From the NCBI RefSeq assembly GCF_002288635.1, contig NZ_NRSW01000001.1, forward strand, positions 1,216,484 to 1,280,483: a DNA stretch of 64,000 nt, in the 5' to 3' direction. The notes under the pieces were generated by a model. The model worked only from the letters and a program-made list of their open reading frames with translations, had not been told where the DNA came from and ran no database searches. The stretch is from Mucilaginibacter sp. MD40 (GTDB lineage Bacteria > Bacteroidota > Bacteroidia > Sphingobacteriales > Sphingobacteriaceae). Shown one piece after another: positions 9,313-19,177 of the stretch (position 1 is the first letter of the stretch; each line of letters starts with the position of its first letter). The translations under genes were made by a program, and so were the position numbers.

Positions 9313-11043
9313 ATGAAATTTGCAGCGTCGCTTATACTGCTGGCGGGCCTAAACACCGTGTGCGTGGGCCAGGCTAAAAAGCCACCGGGCAACAAAGCTG
9401 TTGCCGCACAATCATTATCAGCAGCGGATAGCGGCATGGTGAAGCAGCTCTTTTTTTCGGCCCTGCGCGAAAAAACACTGGACAACAAGAAAGCCGCGGC
9501 AGAGCTGTTTAACCGGGTGTTGCAAATAGATGCTAAAAATGACGCCAGCCTTTATGAACTGGCTAACATAGAGCAGGCCCAAAACAATTTGGCCGAATCC
9601 CGGCAATACCTTGAACGGGCAGTTGCCATTGATCGTGATAACGAATGGTACTGGAACGCCCTGGCATCGCTATATGAAAAATCCAATGACCTGCCTAAGC
9701 TAAACGCCGTTTTTGACGAATTGATAAGGCTTAATCCCGATAAGTCTGACTATTATTATGATAAGGCGAACGCCCTTTATCTGCAAAAACGTTACAACGA
9801 AGCCTTAAAATTATATGATAAGGTAGAAGCGCTGGCCGGCCCGAGCGAGGAGCTACTGTTGAGCAAGCAAAAGGTTTATCTGAGGCAAAATGATGTTAAA
9901 AAAGCCGCATCGCTGCTTGACGCGCTTATAGAGCAGAACCCCACACAAACGCGATACTATTTAGCTAAGGCTGAAATATTTAGCACCAATAAGCAATACG
10001 ATAGTGCAATTGCCATTTTGCGTAAGGCAATAGCTATTGACCCGTCTAACGGGCTGCTTCATCTGGCCCTTGCCGATATTTTTCGCGAGCAAAATAAACC
10101 CGCGGCAAGTTACGACGAACTGGAAGCCGCCTTTGCAGATAGCAACCTTGATATCGACCAAAAATTGCGAATCCTTTTAGGCTACCTGCCCCGGCTAAAA
10201 GAGCCTGACGCACGTGCGAGTGCATTGCAGTTAAGCAAAGTGCTGGTGCAGGCCCATCCTGATAACAGCAGGGCCTACGCTCTTTATGGCGATCTGTTAT
10301 TGCAGAGCAACCAGGTTAAAGAAGCAAAGGAAGCCTACAAAAAATCCATCAGCCTGGATAAGCAGGCTTATGGTGTGCAGGAGCAACTGGTACGTATTGA
10401 GTTTAGTGAAAACAATATGGATGCCGTAATTTACGATGGTGAAAAGGCTCTTGAACTGTTTCCTAACCAGGCGTGGATGAACTATATGGTAGGAGTGGCC
10501 TGGCTGGAGAAAAAAAATTATGTAAAGTCCATTAGCTATCTTAAAAACACGGTGATGCTGGCCGCTGATGATAAAAACCTGCTTACCCAATCCTATTCCG
10601 GGCTGGGTGATGCCTATCATGCCACGGGCGATAGGAAAAGCTCTGACGATGCTTACGAAAAAGCCTTAGAGGCCGACCCCGATAATGCCTACACGCTGAA
10701 CAATTATGCTTACTATTTGTCGTTAAGGAACGAACAGTTGGAGAAGGCGGCGCAAATGTCTAAGCACAGCAACAGTTTGGCGCCTGAAAACGCGTCGTTT
10801 GAAGATACGTATGCCTGGATATTGTTTAAACAGAAAAAATACGCGGAAGCTAAACTCTGGGCAGAGAAATCGCTCCAACATGATAAGAGTGCCAGTGCTA
10901 CTAAAACGGAGCACTATGGCGATATTTTATATTTTTTAGGCGATGTAACCGGCGCGGTGCAAAACTGGCAGAAAGCTAAAGCACTTGGAGCCTCGTCGCC
11001 GGTGTTAGAACGTAAGATAAATGAGAAGAAATATTCTGAATAA
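9313..11043 (+). CDS. Exported tetratricopeptide-repeat protein
   Basis: A 576-residue protein with an N-terminal signal peptide (hydrophobic stretch at about 3-17, cleavage near VGQA) and about a dozen TPR units from residue 60 to the end (for example LDIDQ, YNEALKLYDKVEAL, YDSAIAILRKAIAIDPSN). TPR arrays are protein-interaction scaffolds; this one is probably periplasmic. The order dut, TPR protein, DUF4292 lipoprotein and EnvC-like protein recurs in Bacteroidota, suggesting a common envelope role. Its 3' end overlaps the next gene by 23 bp. Confidence 0.85.
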   Translation: MKFAASLILLAGLNTVCVGQAKKPPGNKAVAAQSLSAADSGMVKQLFFSALREKTLDNKKAAAELFNRVLQIDAKNDASLYELANIEQAQNNLAESRQYLERAVAIDRDNEWYWNALASLYEKSNDLPKLNAVFDELIRLNPDKSDYYYDKANALYLQKRYNEALKLYDKVEALAGPSEELLLSKQKVYLRQNDVKKAASLLDALIEQNPTQTRYYLAKAEIFSTNKQYDSAIAILRKAIAIDPSNGLLHLALADIFREQNKPAASYDELEAAFADSNLDIDQKLRILLGYLPRLKEPDARASALQLSKVLVQAHPDNSRAYALYGDLLLQSNQVKEAKEAYKKSISLDKQAYGVQEQLVRIEFSENNMDAVIYDGEKALELFPNQAWMNYMVGVAWLEKKNYVKSISYLKNTVMLAADDKNLLTQSYSGLGDAYHATGDRKSSDDAYEKALEADPDNAYTLNNYAYYLSLRNEQLEKAAQMSKHSNSLAPENASFEDTYAWILFKQKKYAEAKLWAEKSLQHDKSASATKTEHYGDILYFLGDVTGAVQNWQKAKALGASSPVLERKINEKKYSE

Positions 11044-11818
11044 AATAGCCATTGTTTGCTGCCTTGTAGCCTTTGCGGCGTGTAAGTCGAAAAAGCTTAC
11101 AGTTGTTAAGCGCCCCACCACTGCAGATTCTGCAGCTGCCGCACGTTTAAATTCTACCCGGGAAAAACTTTCGGCTATACAGGCCAACCAGGTGATGTTC
11201 AACACATTTACCGGAAAAGCGAAAACCAAGCTGGATATCAATGGTAAAAGCAATGATGTGACACTAAATATCCGCATTAACCGCGATCAGAAAATATGGA
11301 TATCTATTACCGCTATAGCAGGTATAGAGGTGGCGCGCGCACAGATCACGCCGGATAGTGTGCAGGTAATTAACCGCCTGCAAAGCGTTTACCTGAAAAA
11401 GCCATTTAGCTACATTAATAATTTTGCCGGTAAACAGGTTAATTTTAAAACCGTACAAGCACTGTTAGTGGGTAATGCTATTCCCGAGCTGCTTAATGAG
11501 CATGCTACCATTACCAACGAAGGCAGCAATACCCTACTAAGTGGTAATATGCAGGATGTAATGTACAAGTTGCTGTTAGGCGCTGATCTTAAAGTTACGC
11601 AAACCAACCTGTCAAACCAGTTGGCCCGGCAAACATTGCAGGTAGCCAATAATGTATTTATTAAAGAAGGCCGCCGTGTTATCCCGTCGCAAATAGATAT
11701 CAGTTCAACCGCTGGTGATAAGCGTATACAAGCCAACCTGCGTTACAACACGGTTGAATTTGATAAGCCGCTTGAATATCCTTTTAGTATCCCAAAAAGT
11801 TACGAACCTGCTAATTAA
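11021..11818 (+). CDS. DUF4292 lipoprotein
   Basis: A 265-residue protein with a lipoprotein signal (lipobox FAAC, Cys at about 21, followed by KSKK). The body matches DUF4292, a LolA/LolB-like beta fold found in Bacteroidota (segments FTGKAKTKLDINGKS and QIDISSTAGDKRI). It may bind lipid or a lipoprotein, but function is unproven. It starts inside the TPR gene, implying coupled translation, and is 16 bp ahead of the EnvC-like gene. Confidence 0.85.
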   Translation: MRRNILNKIAIVCCLVAFAACKSKKLTVVKRPTTADSAAAARLNSTREKLSAIQANQVMFNTFTGKAKTKLDINGKSNDVTLNIRINRDQKIWISITAIAGIEVARAQITPDSVQVINRLQSVYLKKPFSYINNFAGKQVNFKTVQALLVGNAIPELLNEHATITNEGSNTLLSGNMQDVMYKLLLGADLKVTQTNLSNQLARQTLQVANNVFIKEGRRVIPSQIDISSTAGDKRIQANLRYNTVEFDKPLEYPFSIPKSYEPAN

Positions 11819-11834
11819 ATTATATTTTTGGTGG

Positions 11835-13127
11835 ATGAAACTTTTTAAAGCCGCAATTTTTCTTGCTTGCATGTTGGTTGCTGCCGGAGCGTTCGCACAG
11901 AGCAGTGCCGAACTTAAACGCCGGCGCGAAAAACTATCTGATGAGCTGGAGCAACTTAACCGGGAGTACCAGGAAACCGCCAGCAATAAAAAAGTATCAT
12001 TAAAGCAGCTGAATATCCTGAAAGCACAGATCAATCTTCGGGAAGAAAAGATAGCCAATATCAACTCTGAGGTAAGAAATTTAGATAACCAAATCTCTGA
12101 AAGCAATAATACCGTACGTAACCTTCAAAGCCAGTTAGACCAGTTAAAGAAAGAGTACGCGGGCATGGTGCTGTTTGCTTATCGTAACCAAAGCGCCTAC
12201 AATAAGCTCATGTTTATTTTCGCCGCTAAAGATTTTAACCAGGCTTACCGGCGCTTAAAATACCTGCAGCAGTTTGGTACCTACAGGGAGCGACAGGCGG
12301 GTTACATACAGGGAACGCAGCGGGACCTGCATGTAAAGATCAACGAACTGGATAAGGACAAACGCGAAAAGAGCAATTTGCTGGCCAACCAGGAGAAAGA
12401 AAAGATAGAGCTGGGTAAAGCAAAAAATAACCAGGTAAAGGTTATCACCGACCTTTCAAAACAACAGGGGGCAATTAAGCAGCAACAGCGGGATATCCGC
12501 AAGAGAATAGCGCAAACTAACCGGGCCATTACAGCGGCAATTAGCCGGGAAATTGAAATAGCCAGGCGCGAGGCGGAAGAAAAGGCACGGGCCGAAGCGC
12601 GCGCGGCGGCGGCAAGGGCAAAGGCGGAGAACAGGGAAGTGGCGGTAACCAAGCCAACCATTACCAAGTCATCAACCAATAGCCAGGTGCTTAATGCCAC
12701 GCCGGAGGCGGCAAGGCTGTCGAACGATTTCCTGGGCAACAGGGGCCGTTTGCCTTGGCCGGTAGCCAACGGGCAGTTATTACATGGGTTTGGCACCTAT
12801 ACCGATGCGGACGGCATCAGGAATGAAAGCAGCGGATACGAGATACGTACAGCAGCCAACGCCACAATAAGGGCGGTATTTGATGGCGAGGTACGGCGGG
12901 TTATCGACGTAGCGGGTTCTTACACCGTGATATTGAAACATGGTGAGTACTTTACATCATACTCTAACCTCAAATCGGTATCAGTAGGCGTGGGGCAGCA
13001 TATCTCAACTAAACAGGCTATAGGCACGGTAGCGGTTGACCCGTCAACAGGCGATCCTACGGTTTCCTTTACTTTAAATAAAGGTAAGGAGTTCCTGAAC
13101 CCAAAATCTTGGCTGGCTGATAATTAG
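11835..13127 (+). CDS. EnvC-like murein hydrolase activator with degenerate LytM (M23) domain
   Basis: A 430-residue exported protein: signal peptide (LVAAGAFAQ), a long coiled coil (about 22-270, rich in Lys/Glu/Arg/Gln with an alanine-rich end) and a C-terminal LytM/M23 domain (about 300-430). The zinc ligands of active LytM enzymes are missing: the GxD site reads SSGYEI, the region of the first His is altered and the HxH site reads TVSFTL. This is the state of E. coli EnvC, which activates amidases rather than cutting peptidoglycan itself. ATG 11835 is used because it alone gives a signal peptide; the longer open frame upstream overlaps DUF4292. Confidence 0.87.
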   Translation: MKLFKAAIFLACMLVAAGAFAQSSAELKRRREKLSDELEQLNREYQETASNKKVSLKQLNILKAQINLREEKIANINSEVRNLDNQISESNNTVRNLQSQLDQLKKEYAGMVLFAYRNQSAYNKLMFIFAAKDFNQAYRRLKYLQQFGTYRERQAGYIQGTQRDLHVKINELDKDKREKSNLLANQEKEKIELGKAKNNQVKVITDLSKQQGAIKQQQRDIRKRIAQTNRAITAAISREIEIARREAEEKARAEARAAAARAKAENREVAVTKPTITKSSTNSQVLNATPEAARLSNDFLGNRGRLPWPVANGQLLHGFGTYTDADGIRNESSGYEIRTAANATIRAVFDGEVRRVIDVAGSYTVILKHGEYFTSYSNLKSVSVGVGQHISTKQAIGTVAVDPSTGDPTVSFTLNKGKEFLNPKSWLADN

Positions 13128-13164
13128 TTTTTGTTTAATGCGTTAAGCTGTATAGTACTAATTG

Positions 13165-13172
13165 TATATTTG
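13165..13172 (+). promoter_or_regulatory. -7 promoter box of the first tatA gene
   Basis: TATATTTG is an exact TAnnTTTG -7 box 19 bases before the tatA ATG at 13192, after a 64-bp gap from the EnvC-like gene. The tatA pair therefore probably starts its own transcript. Confidence 0.45.
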
Positions 13173-13191
13173 TAAACTTAAATGATATAAA

Positions 13192-13680
13192 ATGTTAAGT
13201 TCGGTTTTGTTATTCTTAAATATCGGTACTCCAGAAATGATACTGATATTATTTGTAGCCCTTATGCTTTTCGGTGGTAACAAGCTGCCCGAACTTGCAC
13301 GCGGTTTAGGAAAGGGTATCCGCGAGTTTAAAGACGCTTCTGAAGATGTTAAACGTGAGATCAATAACCAGATCAACAATTACGAGGACAGAAAGACTCC
13401 GGAGAAACCCGTAGAAACCCCGGCCGAAACCAAGACAGAAACGCCAACTTACGAGCCTGTTGCCGGTACAGTATCAGCATATACGGGCCATTCGGCTACC
13501 GATGCCATTGAGGAACACACGGCGACTGAGGCTTCGACTCATGCTGCCGACGCCACCTTTGAGAACGAAACTACCGTTAAACCGGCTGGTGAAGAAACTC
13601 ATGTTGCGGAGCATCATGCTGCAGGCACGGAGCATGCAAATACTGTACACACAACAACTGAAAATAAGCATGCCGAATAA
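13192..13680 (+). CDS. tatA: Twin-arginine translocase subunit TatA with long acidic tail
   Basis: A 162-residue TatA/E family protein. It has one membrane helix (about 15-27, MILILFVALMLFGG), the hinge FGGNKLPELARGLGKGIREFK and an amphipathic helix. An unusual tail of about 100 residues rich in Thr, Glu, His and Ala follows. TatA oligomers form the pore used with TatC to export folded proteins. A second short TatA follows 41 bp downstream; tatC lies about 50 kb away at 62894. The long tail has no recognisable domain. Confidence 0.93.
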   Translation: MLSSVLLFLNIGTPEMILILFVALMLFGGNKLPELARGLGKGIREFKDASEDVKREINNQINNYEDRKTPEKPVETPAETKTETPTYEPVAGTVSAYTGHSATDAIEEHTATEASTHAADATFENETTVKPAGEETHVAEHHAAGTEHANTVHTTTENKHAE

Positions 13681-13721
13681 GCGGTATGAAGTAAAAATAT
13701 TTATACATAAAACTTAAAATC

Positions 13722-13910
13722 ATGGGATTAGGCGCACCAGAAATTATTCTGATCATCATTGCAATATTGCTTTTGTTTGGCGGTAAAAAAGTACCTGAAT
13801 TAATGCGTGGACTTGGTAAAGGCGTAAAAGAATTTAAAGACGCTCAAAACGGCGAAAGTTCAAGCTCATCGGCAAACACCAGCAGCACCGAAGATAAACC
13901 TAAGGTTTAA
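13722..13910 (+). CDS. Second, short TatA/TatE family protein
   Basis: A 62-residue TatA/E protein with the same core as its neighbour: membrane helix [14 protein letters not shown], hinge [20 protein letters not shown] and a short serine-rich tail. It probably arose by tandem duplication. It may form mixed complexes with the longer TatA or serve a different cargo set. A strong terminator follows at 13952. Confidence 0.92.
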   Translation: MGLGAPEIILIIIAILLLFGGKKVPELMRGLGKGVKEFKDAQNGESSSSSANTSSTEDKPKV

Positions 13911-13951
13911 TTTCCCTGCAACATTATTGGCGCGGTAAAAAAGCCGCATTT

Positions 13952-13999
13952 AAAACTTATCAGTTGAAATAGTTTAAGCTTCAACAGATAAGTTTTTTT
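13952..13999 (+). terminator. Rho-independent terminator after the tatA pair
   Basis: An inverted repeat of 17 bp with one mismatch (arms 13952-13968 and 13980-13996), beginning AAAACTTATC and ending GATAAGTTTT, with an 11-base loop and a T run. It closes the tatA transcript just before gatA. Confidence 0.8.
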
Positions 14000-14011
14000 A
14001 TTTTAGGCCCC

Positions 14012-15439
14012 ATGACTAATAACTATCACTCGTATAGTGAGCTAAAAAGCGGGTTGGAAAATGGCGACACTACTGTAGAGAAACTGGTGAACGGTTACCT
14101 GCAGCAGATACAGGCCAATGCACAACTTAACGCTTTTAACGAGGTGTTTGCAGATGAAGCTCTTGAGCAGGCACGCGTGCTGGATAAGCGTATGCAAAGT
14201 GGCGAGCCGGTAGGTAAACTGGCTGGTATGGTGGTTGGCATTAAAGACAATATTTCTTACAAAGGCCACAAGGTTACGGCATCATCAAAAATGCTGGAGA
14301 ACTTTACCGCCATATATTCCGCTACTATTGTAGAACGTTTGCTGGCCGAAGATGCCATCATCATAGGGCGTTGCAACTGCGACGAATTTGCTATGGGCGC
14401 GGCTAATGAAAATTCGTTTTTTGGCCCTGTAAAGAATCACGCGGATCAAACACGTGTATCCGGAGGGTCATCGGGTGGTTCAGCGGTGGCTGTGCAAGCT
14501 GGCATGTGCCATGCCGCTATCGGCACAGATACCGGTGGGTCTGTTAGGCAACCGGCCGCTTTTTGCGGTGTAGTGGGTTTAAAACCTACTTACGGGCGTA
14601 TATCACGCTATGGTATCATTAGTTATGCTTCGTCATTTGACCAGGTTGGGCCCATCACCCGTTCTGTAGAGGATGCCGCTTTATTACTGGAAGTAATGGC
14701 CGGACCGGATGAATACGACAGCACCCTTGCCCGCAAACCAGTGCCACAGGTTGCCGATCTGAAAAAAGAAAGTGGAAAAAAGCGGATCGCTTACATGCAG
14801 GAAGCTTTATCCAGCCCGGGTGTGGATGCTGATGTAAAAGCCACGCTTGCTGCTTATATTGATAAACTACGCGCGGATGGCCATATCGTAAAGCCTATAT
14901 CGTTTGAATTACTGGAGTACCTGGTGCCTACCTATTACATACTGGCTATGGCCGAGGCCTCATCCAACCTTGCACGGTATGATGGTGTGCATTATGGCTA
15001 TCGCAGCCCTAACGCTGTTGATCTTACCTCAACCTATAAAAAATCCCGCTCGGAAGGTTTTGGCAAAGAGGTACAGCGCCGCATTATGCTGGGTACCTTT
15101 GTATTGAGCGCCGGTTATTACGATGCCTATTATGCCAAAGCGCAGCGTGTACGCCGCCTTATCCAAAATAAAACCAACGAGATACTCCAGGAGTACGACT
15201 TCATATTGGCGCCAACCGCCCCCGAACCGGCTTTTGCTTTAGGGTTAAAGGAGAAGGATCCGGTGGTTACTTACCTTTATGATATTTTTACCGTGCAGGC
15301 TTCACTTGCAGGTGTGCCGGCAATATCCTTACCTGCAGGCAATAATGGCAAAGGTTTACCGTTAGGCTTACAATTGATAGCTAAAAGTTTTAACGAACAG
15401 GAATTGTTAAATTTCTCCGAATATTTCCTTCAGCTATAA
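14012..15439 (+). CDS. gatA: Asp-tRNA(Asn)/Glu-tRNA(Gln) amidotransferase subunit A
   Basis: A 475-residue amidase-signature enzyme that releases ammonia from glutamine for GatB to amidate mischarged tRNAs. The Ser-cisSer-Lys triad is visible as Lys78 (VGIKDN), Ser153 (SGGSSGGS) and Ser177 (TDTGGSVRQ). Length and motif spacing match GatA rather than a generic amidase. gatB and gatC are not adjacent, which is common in Bacteroidota. It follows the terminator of the tatA pair, so it has its own promoter. Confidence 0.95.
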   Translation: MTNNYHSYSELKSGLENGDTTVEKLVNGYLQQIQANAQLNAFNEVFADEALEQARVLDKRMQSGEPVGKLAGMVVGIKDNISYKGHKVTASSKMLENFTAIYSATIVERLLAEDAIIIGRCNCDEFAMGAANENSFFGPVKNHADQTRVSGGSSGGSAVAVQAGMCHAAIGTDTGGSVRQPAAFCGVVGLKPTYGRISRYGIISYASSFDQVGPITRSVEDAALLLEVMAGPDEYDSTLARKPVPQVADLKKESGKKRIAYMQEALSSPGVDADVKATLAAYIDKLRADGHIVKPISFELLEYLVPTYYILAMAEASSNLARYDGVHYGYRSPNAVDLTSTYKKSRSEGFGKEVQRRIMLGTFVLSAGYYDAYYAKAQRVRRLIQNKTNEILQEYDFILAPTAPEPAFALGLKEKDPVVTYLYDIFTVQASLAGVPAISLPAGNNGKGLPLGLQLIAKSFNEQELLNFSEYFLQL

Positions 15440-15496
15440 AAAGTTAATATATTAGTAAATAATTCTCATGGTTCTCCATGCGGGTTACCCTAAAGT

Positions 15497-16756
15497 ATGA
15501 AGAGACTATTTACTTTGCTCGCCTGCACGCTTATTTTGCAGGTGGTTAAAGCTGATGCAAAAAAAACTTTTACAGCCCTTGCTCTACAATCTTTACAGCA
15601 AGACACCAACATACTGGCCCCAGAGCCGCAGGCGCCGGTATCTGTTTACAACAACGTTATTTTTAAACGCCGCTTAGATTCTATCCAGCGCGAGGTACCG
15701 CTTGACTACAATGGCTATGTACAGGCTTATATTGATTTGTACAGTCGACGTAAGGATGAGATGGGCCGGATGATCGGTTTATCCAGGTATTATTTCCCTA
15801 TTTATGAGAAAGCCTTCGCGCAGGCCGGTATTCCTGATGAAATTAAATATCTTTCTATTGTAGAGTCGGCACTAAACCCTAATGCTATATCCAGGGTAGG
15901 TGCTGCCGGTCCATGGCAGTTCATGTCAGAAACAGCTAAAATATACGGCCTGGCCATGACAGACTATGTAGATGAACGCCGCGATCCGGTACAGGCCAGT
16001 AATGCCGCCGCCGCATACCTTAAAGATGCCTACCTGCAATTTGGCGACTGGCTATTGGCCATTGCCTCATACAATTGCGGCAAGAGCAATGTTGAACACG
16101 CCCTTGAGCGTTCGGGCGCGCATGATTACTGGTCCATAAGGGATATGCTCCCACCCGAAACACGAGGTTATGTACCGGCATTTATCGCCGTAAATTACAT
16201 GATGCGGTACCACCGTTATCATTCCATTACACCACAAACAGCAAGCCTGGCCATTGTTACCGATACGGTAATGGTAAATAAATTTATACCACTTAGTAGG
16301 GTAGCGCAAGCCTTGGGTATGCCACTTAAAGACCTCTCTTCGCTTAACCCGGCTTATCGCCAGAAAATTATTAATGGTACTGCAGCTGCGCCACGCTGTT
16401 TGGTAGTGCCTAAGCTGGATAAGCAACAAAGTGAAATACTGCGTACAGCTGTTAATGATGTTACAACCCCGGTACGCCCCATAAGGCCGGTACAATACGT
16501 AGCTATTGCGCCTCCTCCTCCGCAAGTAACTCCGTACAGGCGATTAGCTGTGGAGGGCGTGCCACAACCGGTTAGCGGTAATGCAAGCCCGGTTACGCCA
16601 ACTACTCATATCACTAAACGTGGTGAAACACTAAACACCATAGCTACGCAATACGGGGTTAAGGTAGAGCAACTCATGCAATGGAACAGGCAGTTGGGTA
16701 CTAACGTTAATTTGCCTTTATTGGCCGGGCTATCGGTAAATATTGGCCATAGCTAA
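15497..16756 (+). CDS. MltD-like lytic transglycosylase with LysM domain
   Basis: A 419-residue exported enzyme with a signal peptide (about 1-20), a soluble lytic transglycosylase (SLT) domain (about 95-240) and one LysM peptidoglycan-binding motif at the C-terminus (HITKRGETLNTIATQYGV to the end). Catalytic Glu123 is in LSIVESALNP, followed by the family motifs AAGPWQFM and ASYNCG. It cleaves the MurNAc-GlcNAc bond to give anhydro ends. A proline-rich linker (about 330-350) separates the domains. Confidence 0.92.
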   Translation: MKRLFTLLACTLILQVVKADAKKTFTALALQSLQQDTNILAPEPQAPVSVYNNVIFKRRLDSIQREVPLDYNGYVQAYIDLYSRRKDEMGRMIGLSRYYFPIYEKAFAQAGIPDEIKYLSIVESALNPNAISRVGAAGPWQFMSETAKIYGLAMTDYVDERRDPVQASNAAAAYLKDAYLQFGDWLLAIASYNCGKSNVEHALERSGAHDYWSIRDMLPPETRGYVPAFIAVNYMMRYHRYHSITPQTASLAIVTDTVMVNKFIPLSRVAQALGMPLKDLSSLNPAYRQKIINGTAAAPRCLVVPKLDKQQSEILRTAVNDVTTPVRPIRPVQYVAIAPPPPQVTPYRRLAVEGVPQPVSGNASPVTPTTHITKRGETLNTIATQYGVKVEQLMQWNRQLGTNVNLPLLAGLSVNIGHS

Positions 16757-16808
16757 CGCTGGCTCTCTATCGTATTTTTGTGTAAACAGCTTCGTAATGT
16801 GCTTTTTA

Positions 16809-16840
16809 TTGGGGCTTCAGGAAAAGTAATCGTAATTTTG
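16809..16840 (+). promoter_or_regulatory. Promoter of maeB
   Basis: A TTG (16809-16811) and TAATTTTG (16833-16840) are separated by 21 bases, matching the Bacteroidota -33/-7 arrangement. The predicted transcript starts about 20 bases before the maeB ATG at 16866. Confidence 0.55.
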
Positions 16841-16865
16841 GGCGCTTTAATTAAAGGGAAATTCA

Positions 16866-19166
16866 ATGAACAAACCAAATCGTAAGCAGGATGCTCTTAA
16901 TTACCATGCTAAGGGCAGGCCCGGTAAAATACAGGTAGTACCTACCAAACCCACCAACTCTCAGCGCGACCTTACTTTAGCCTATTCGCCCGGAGTTGCC
17001 GAGCCCTGCCGTGAAATAGCCAACAACGTTGAAGATGTTTATAAATATACCGCGAAAGGTAACCTTGTAGCAGTTATCAGTAATGGTACCGCCGTACTTG
17101 GCCTTGGAAATATTGGCCCCGAAGCCAGCAAGCCGGTAATGGAAGGTAAAGGCCTCCTGTTTAAAATATATGCCGATATTGATGTGTTTGACCTGGAGGT
17201 TAACGCTAAATCAGTAGATGAATTTGTTAATATCGTTAAGGCGCTTGAGCCAACTTTTGGCGGCGTAAACCTCGAAGATATTTCCGCGCCTACCTGTTTT
17301 GAAATTGAACGCAGGCTTAAAGCCGAAATGAATATCCCTGTAATGCACGACGACCAGCATGGCACGGCCATTATCTCGGGTGCGGCCCTGATGAACGCCT
17401 GCGAGATACAGGGGAAAAAATTAGATAAGATAAAACTGGTAGTGAACGGTGCCGGCGCCGCGGCGGTATCATGTACTAAAATGTACCTGTCATTAGGGGT
17501 TAAGAAAGAAAACCTGGTAATGTTTGACATTAACGGATTGCTTACTCCTGACCGTACCGACCTGGATGATATCCGCATGGAGTTTGCTACCCAGCGCAAA
17601 GATATTACTACCCTGGCCGATGCCATGAAAGGCGCCGACGTTTTTGTGGGTCTTTCTGCCGGTAATGTGGTAACGCCCGCAATGCTGGTGAGCATGGCTA
17701 AAAACCCTATTGTTTTTGCTATGGCCAACCCTGAGCCGGAAATAAGTTACGACCTGGCTATTGCCGCCCGTAAGGATATTATTATGGCTACCGGCCGGTC
17801 CGACTTTCCTAACCAGGTGAACAACGTATTGGGCTTCCCTTATATTTTCCGTGGTGCGCTTGATGTAAGGGCGACTGCCATTAACGAGGAAATGAAGATT
17901 GCTGCTACAAAGGCTATCGCCGAAATGGCGAAAAAGCCGGTACCGGAAGCGGTGAACTTGGCTTACAACATTACTAACCTTAAATTTGGCAGGGATTATA
18001 TTATCCCTAAACCAATGGATCAGCGCCTGATTACAGAGGTTTCGGCAGCGGTAGCAAAAGCGGCTATTGACTCTGGTGTAGCACGTAAAATTATTACTGA
18101 TTGGGATGCCTACCGCGAAGAATTGATGACCCGCCTGGGCACCAACAACAAAATACTGCGCGACATCACCAACCAGGCTAAACAAAACCCTAAACGGGTA
18201 GTATTTGCCGAGGCTGATAACTACAAAATATTACGTGCCGCGCAGATTGTAAAGGAAGAAAAGATAGCCACGCCGATATTATTGGGTGATGAAACCCGCA
18301 TCCGCGAGATCATGCGCGAAACGGAGCTTGACCTGGGCGATGTAGAGATCATTGATCCTAAAAAGCAAACCAACCGCTCGGAAGAGTATACACAGTTCCT
18401 GTTCAAGAAACGCCAGCGCAGAGGAGTAACCTTGTTTGAAGCCAAAAAAATGATCACCGACCGTAATTACTACGGTGCTTGCATGGTGGAGTTTGGCGAG
18501 GCCGACGCGCTGATTTCGGGGTTAACCAAGAATTACGCCTCAACCGTTAAGCCTGCCTTACAAATTATCGGTATTGAAGAAGGTATTAGCCGCGTAGCGG
18601 GTATGTACCTCATGATCACACCAAAGGGGCCATTCTTTTTTGGTGATACCACAGTAAACATAAATCCTACGGCCCAGGAACTCGTAGACATAACCGTATT
18701 GATAGAAAAGTCGGTTAGGCAATTGAATATCCAGCCCCGCGTAGCGGTGCTGTCTTATTCAAACTTTGGCTCAAATGATGGTGAGCTGCCGGAGAAAACC
18801 CGTGAAGCGGTTAAAATACTACATGAGAAGTATCCGGATATGATTGTTGATGGCGAAATGCAGGCTAACTTTGCCCTTAACCCGGCATTGCTGGCAGATA
18901 ATTTTCCATTCTCAACGTTAAATGGCAAGCCGGCTAATACACTGATATTCCCTACATTAGAATCTGGTAATATTGCTTACAAGCTGATGCAGGAAATTGG
19001 TGGCGCGGAAGCTGTTGGCCCTATTCTTTTAGGGTTAAAGAAACCGGTGCATGTATTGCAGTTAGGCAGTTCGGTACGCGAGATTGTGAACATGGTAACC
19101 ATAGCCGTTATTGACGCGCAGATAAAATGCGCCCGCGACAGCCAGGCTAAAACAAAAAAGAAATAA
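16866..19166 (+). CDS. maeB: NADP-dependent malic enzyme with phosphotransacetylase-like domain
   Basis: A 766-residue MaeB-type hybrid: malic enzyme N-terminal domain (about 15-150), NAD(P)-binding domain (about 160-400, [11 protein letters not shown]) and a C-terminal phosphate acetyltransferase-like domain (about 430-755). It converts malate to pyruvate and CO2 with NADP reduction. The PTA-like part is usually regulatory, sensing acetyl-CoA. The malic signature [11 protein letters not shown] is intact. It is 11 bp upstream of ruvA, so the two may share a transcript. Confidence 0.95.
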   Translation: MNKPNRKQDALNYHAKGRPGKIQVVPTKPTNSQRDLTLAYSPGVAEPCREIANNVEDVYKYTAKGNLVAVISNGTAVLGLGNIGPEASKPVMEGKGLLFKIYADIDVFDLEVNAKSVDEFVNIVKALEPTFGGVNLEDISAPTCFEIERRLKAEMNIPVMHDDQHGTAIISGAALMNACEIQGKKLDKIKLVVNGAGAAAVSCTKMYLSLGVKKENLVMFDINGLLTPDRTDLDDIRMEFATQRKDITTLADAMKGADVFVGLSAGNVVTPAMLVSMAKNPIVFAMANPEPEISYDLAIAARKDIIMATGRSDFPNQVNNVLGFPYIFRGALDVRATAINEEMKIAATKAIAEMAKKPVPEAVNLAYNITNLKFGRDYIIPKPMDQRLITEVSAAVAKAAIDSGVARKIITDWDAYREELMTRLGTNNKILRDITNQAKQNPKRVVFAEADNYKILRAAQIVKEEKIATPILLGDETRIREIMRETELDLGDVEIIDPKKQTNRSEEYTQFLFKKRQRRGVTLFEAKKMITDRNYYGACMVEFGEADALISGLTKNYASTVKPALQIIGIEEGISRVAGMYLMITPKGPFFFGDTTVNINPTAQELVDITVLIEKSVRQLNIQPRVAVLSYSNFGSNDGELPEKTREAVKILHEKYPDMIVDGEMQANFALNPALLADNFPFSTLNGKPANTLIFPTLESGNIAYKLMQEIGGAEAVGPILLGLKKPVHVLQLGSSVREIVNMVTIAVIDAQIKCARDSQAKTKKK

Positions 19167-19177
19167 TCTGAAGAAAC

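Noticed and set aside
17039..18185. Two open frames of about 230 codons on the minus strand inside maeB
   Set aside because: They are antisense to a complete, strongly conserved maeB, match no family and have no start signals of their own.
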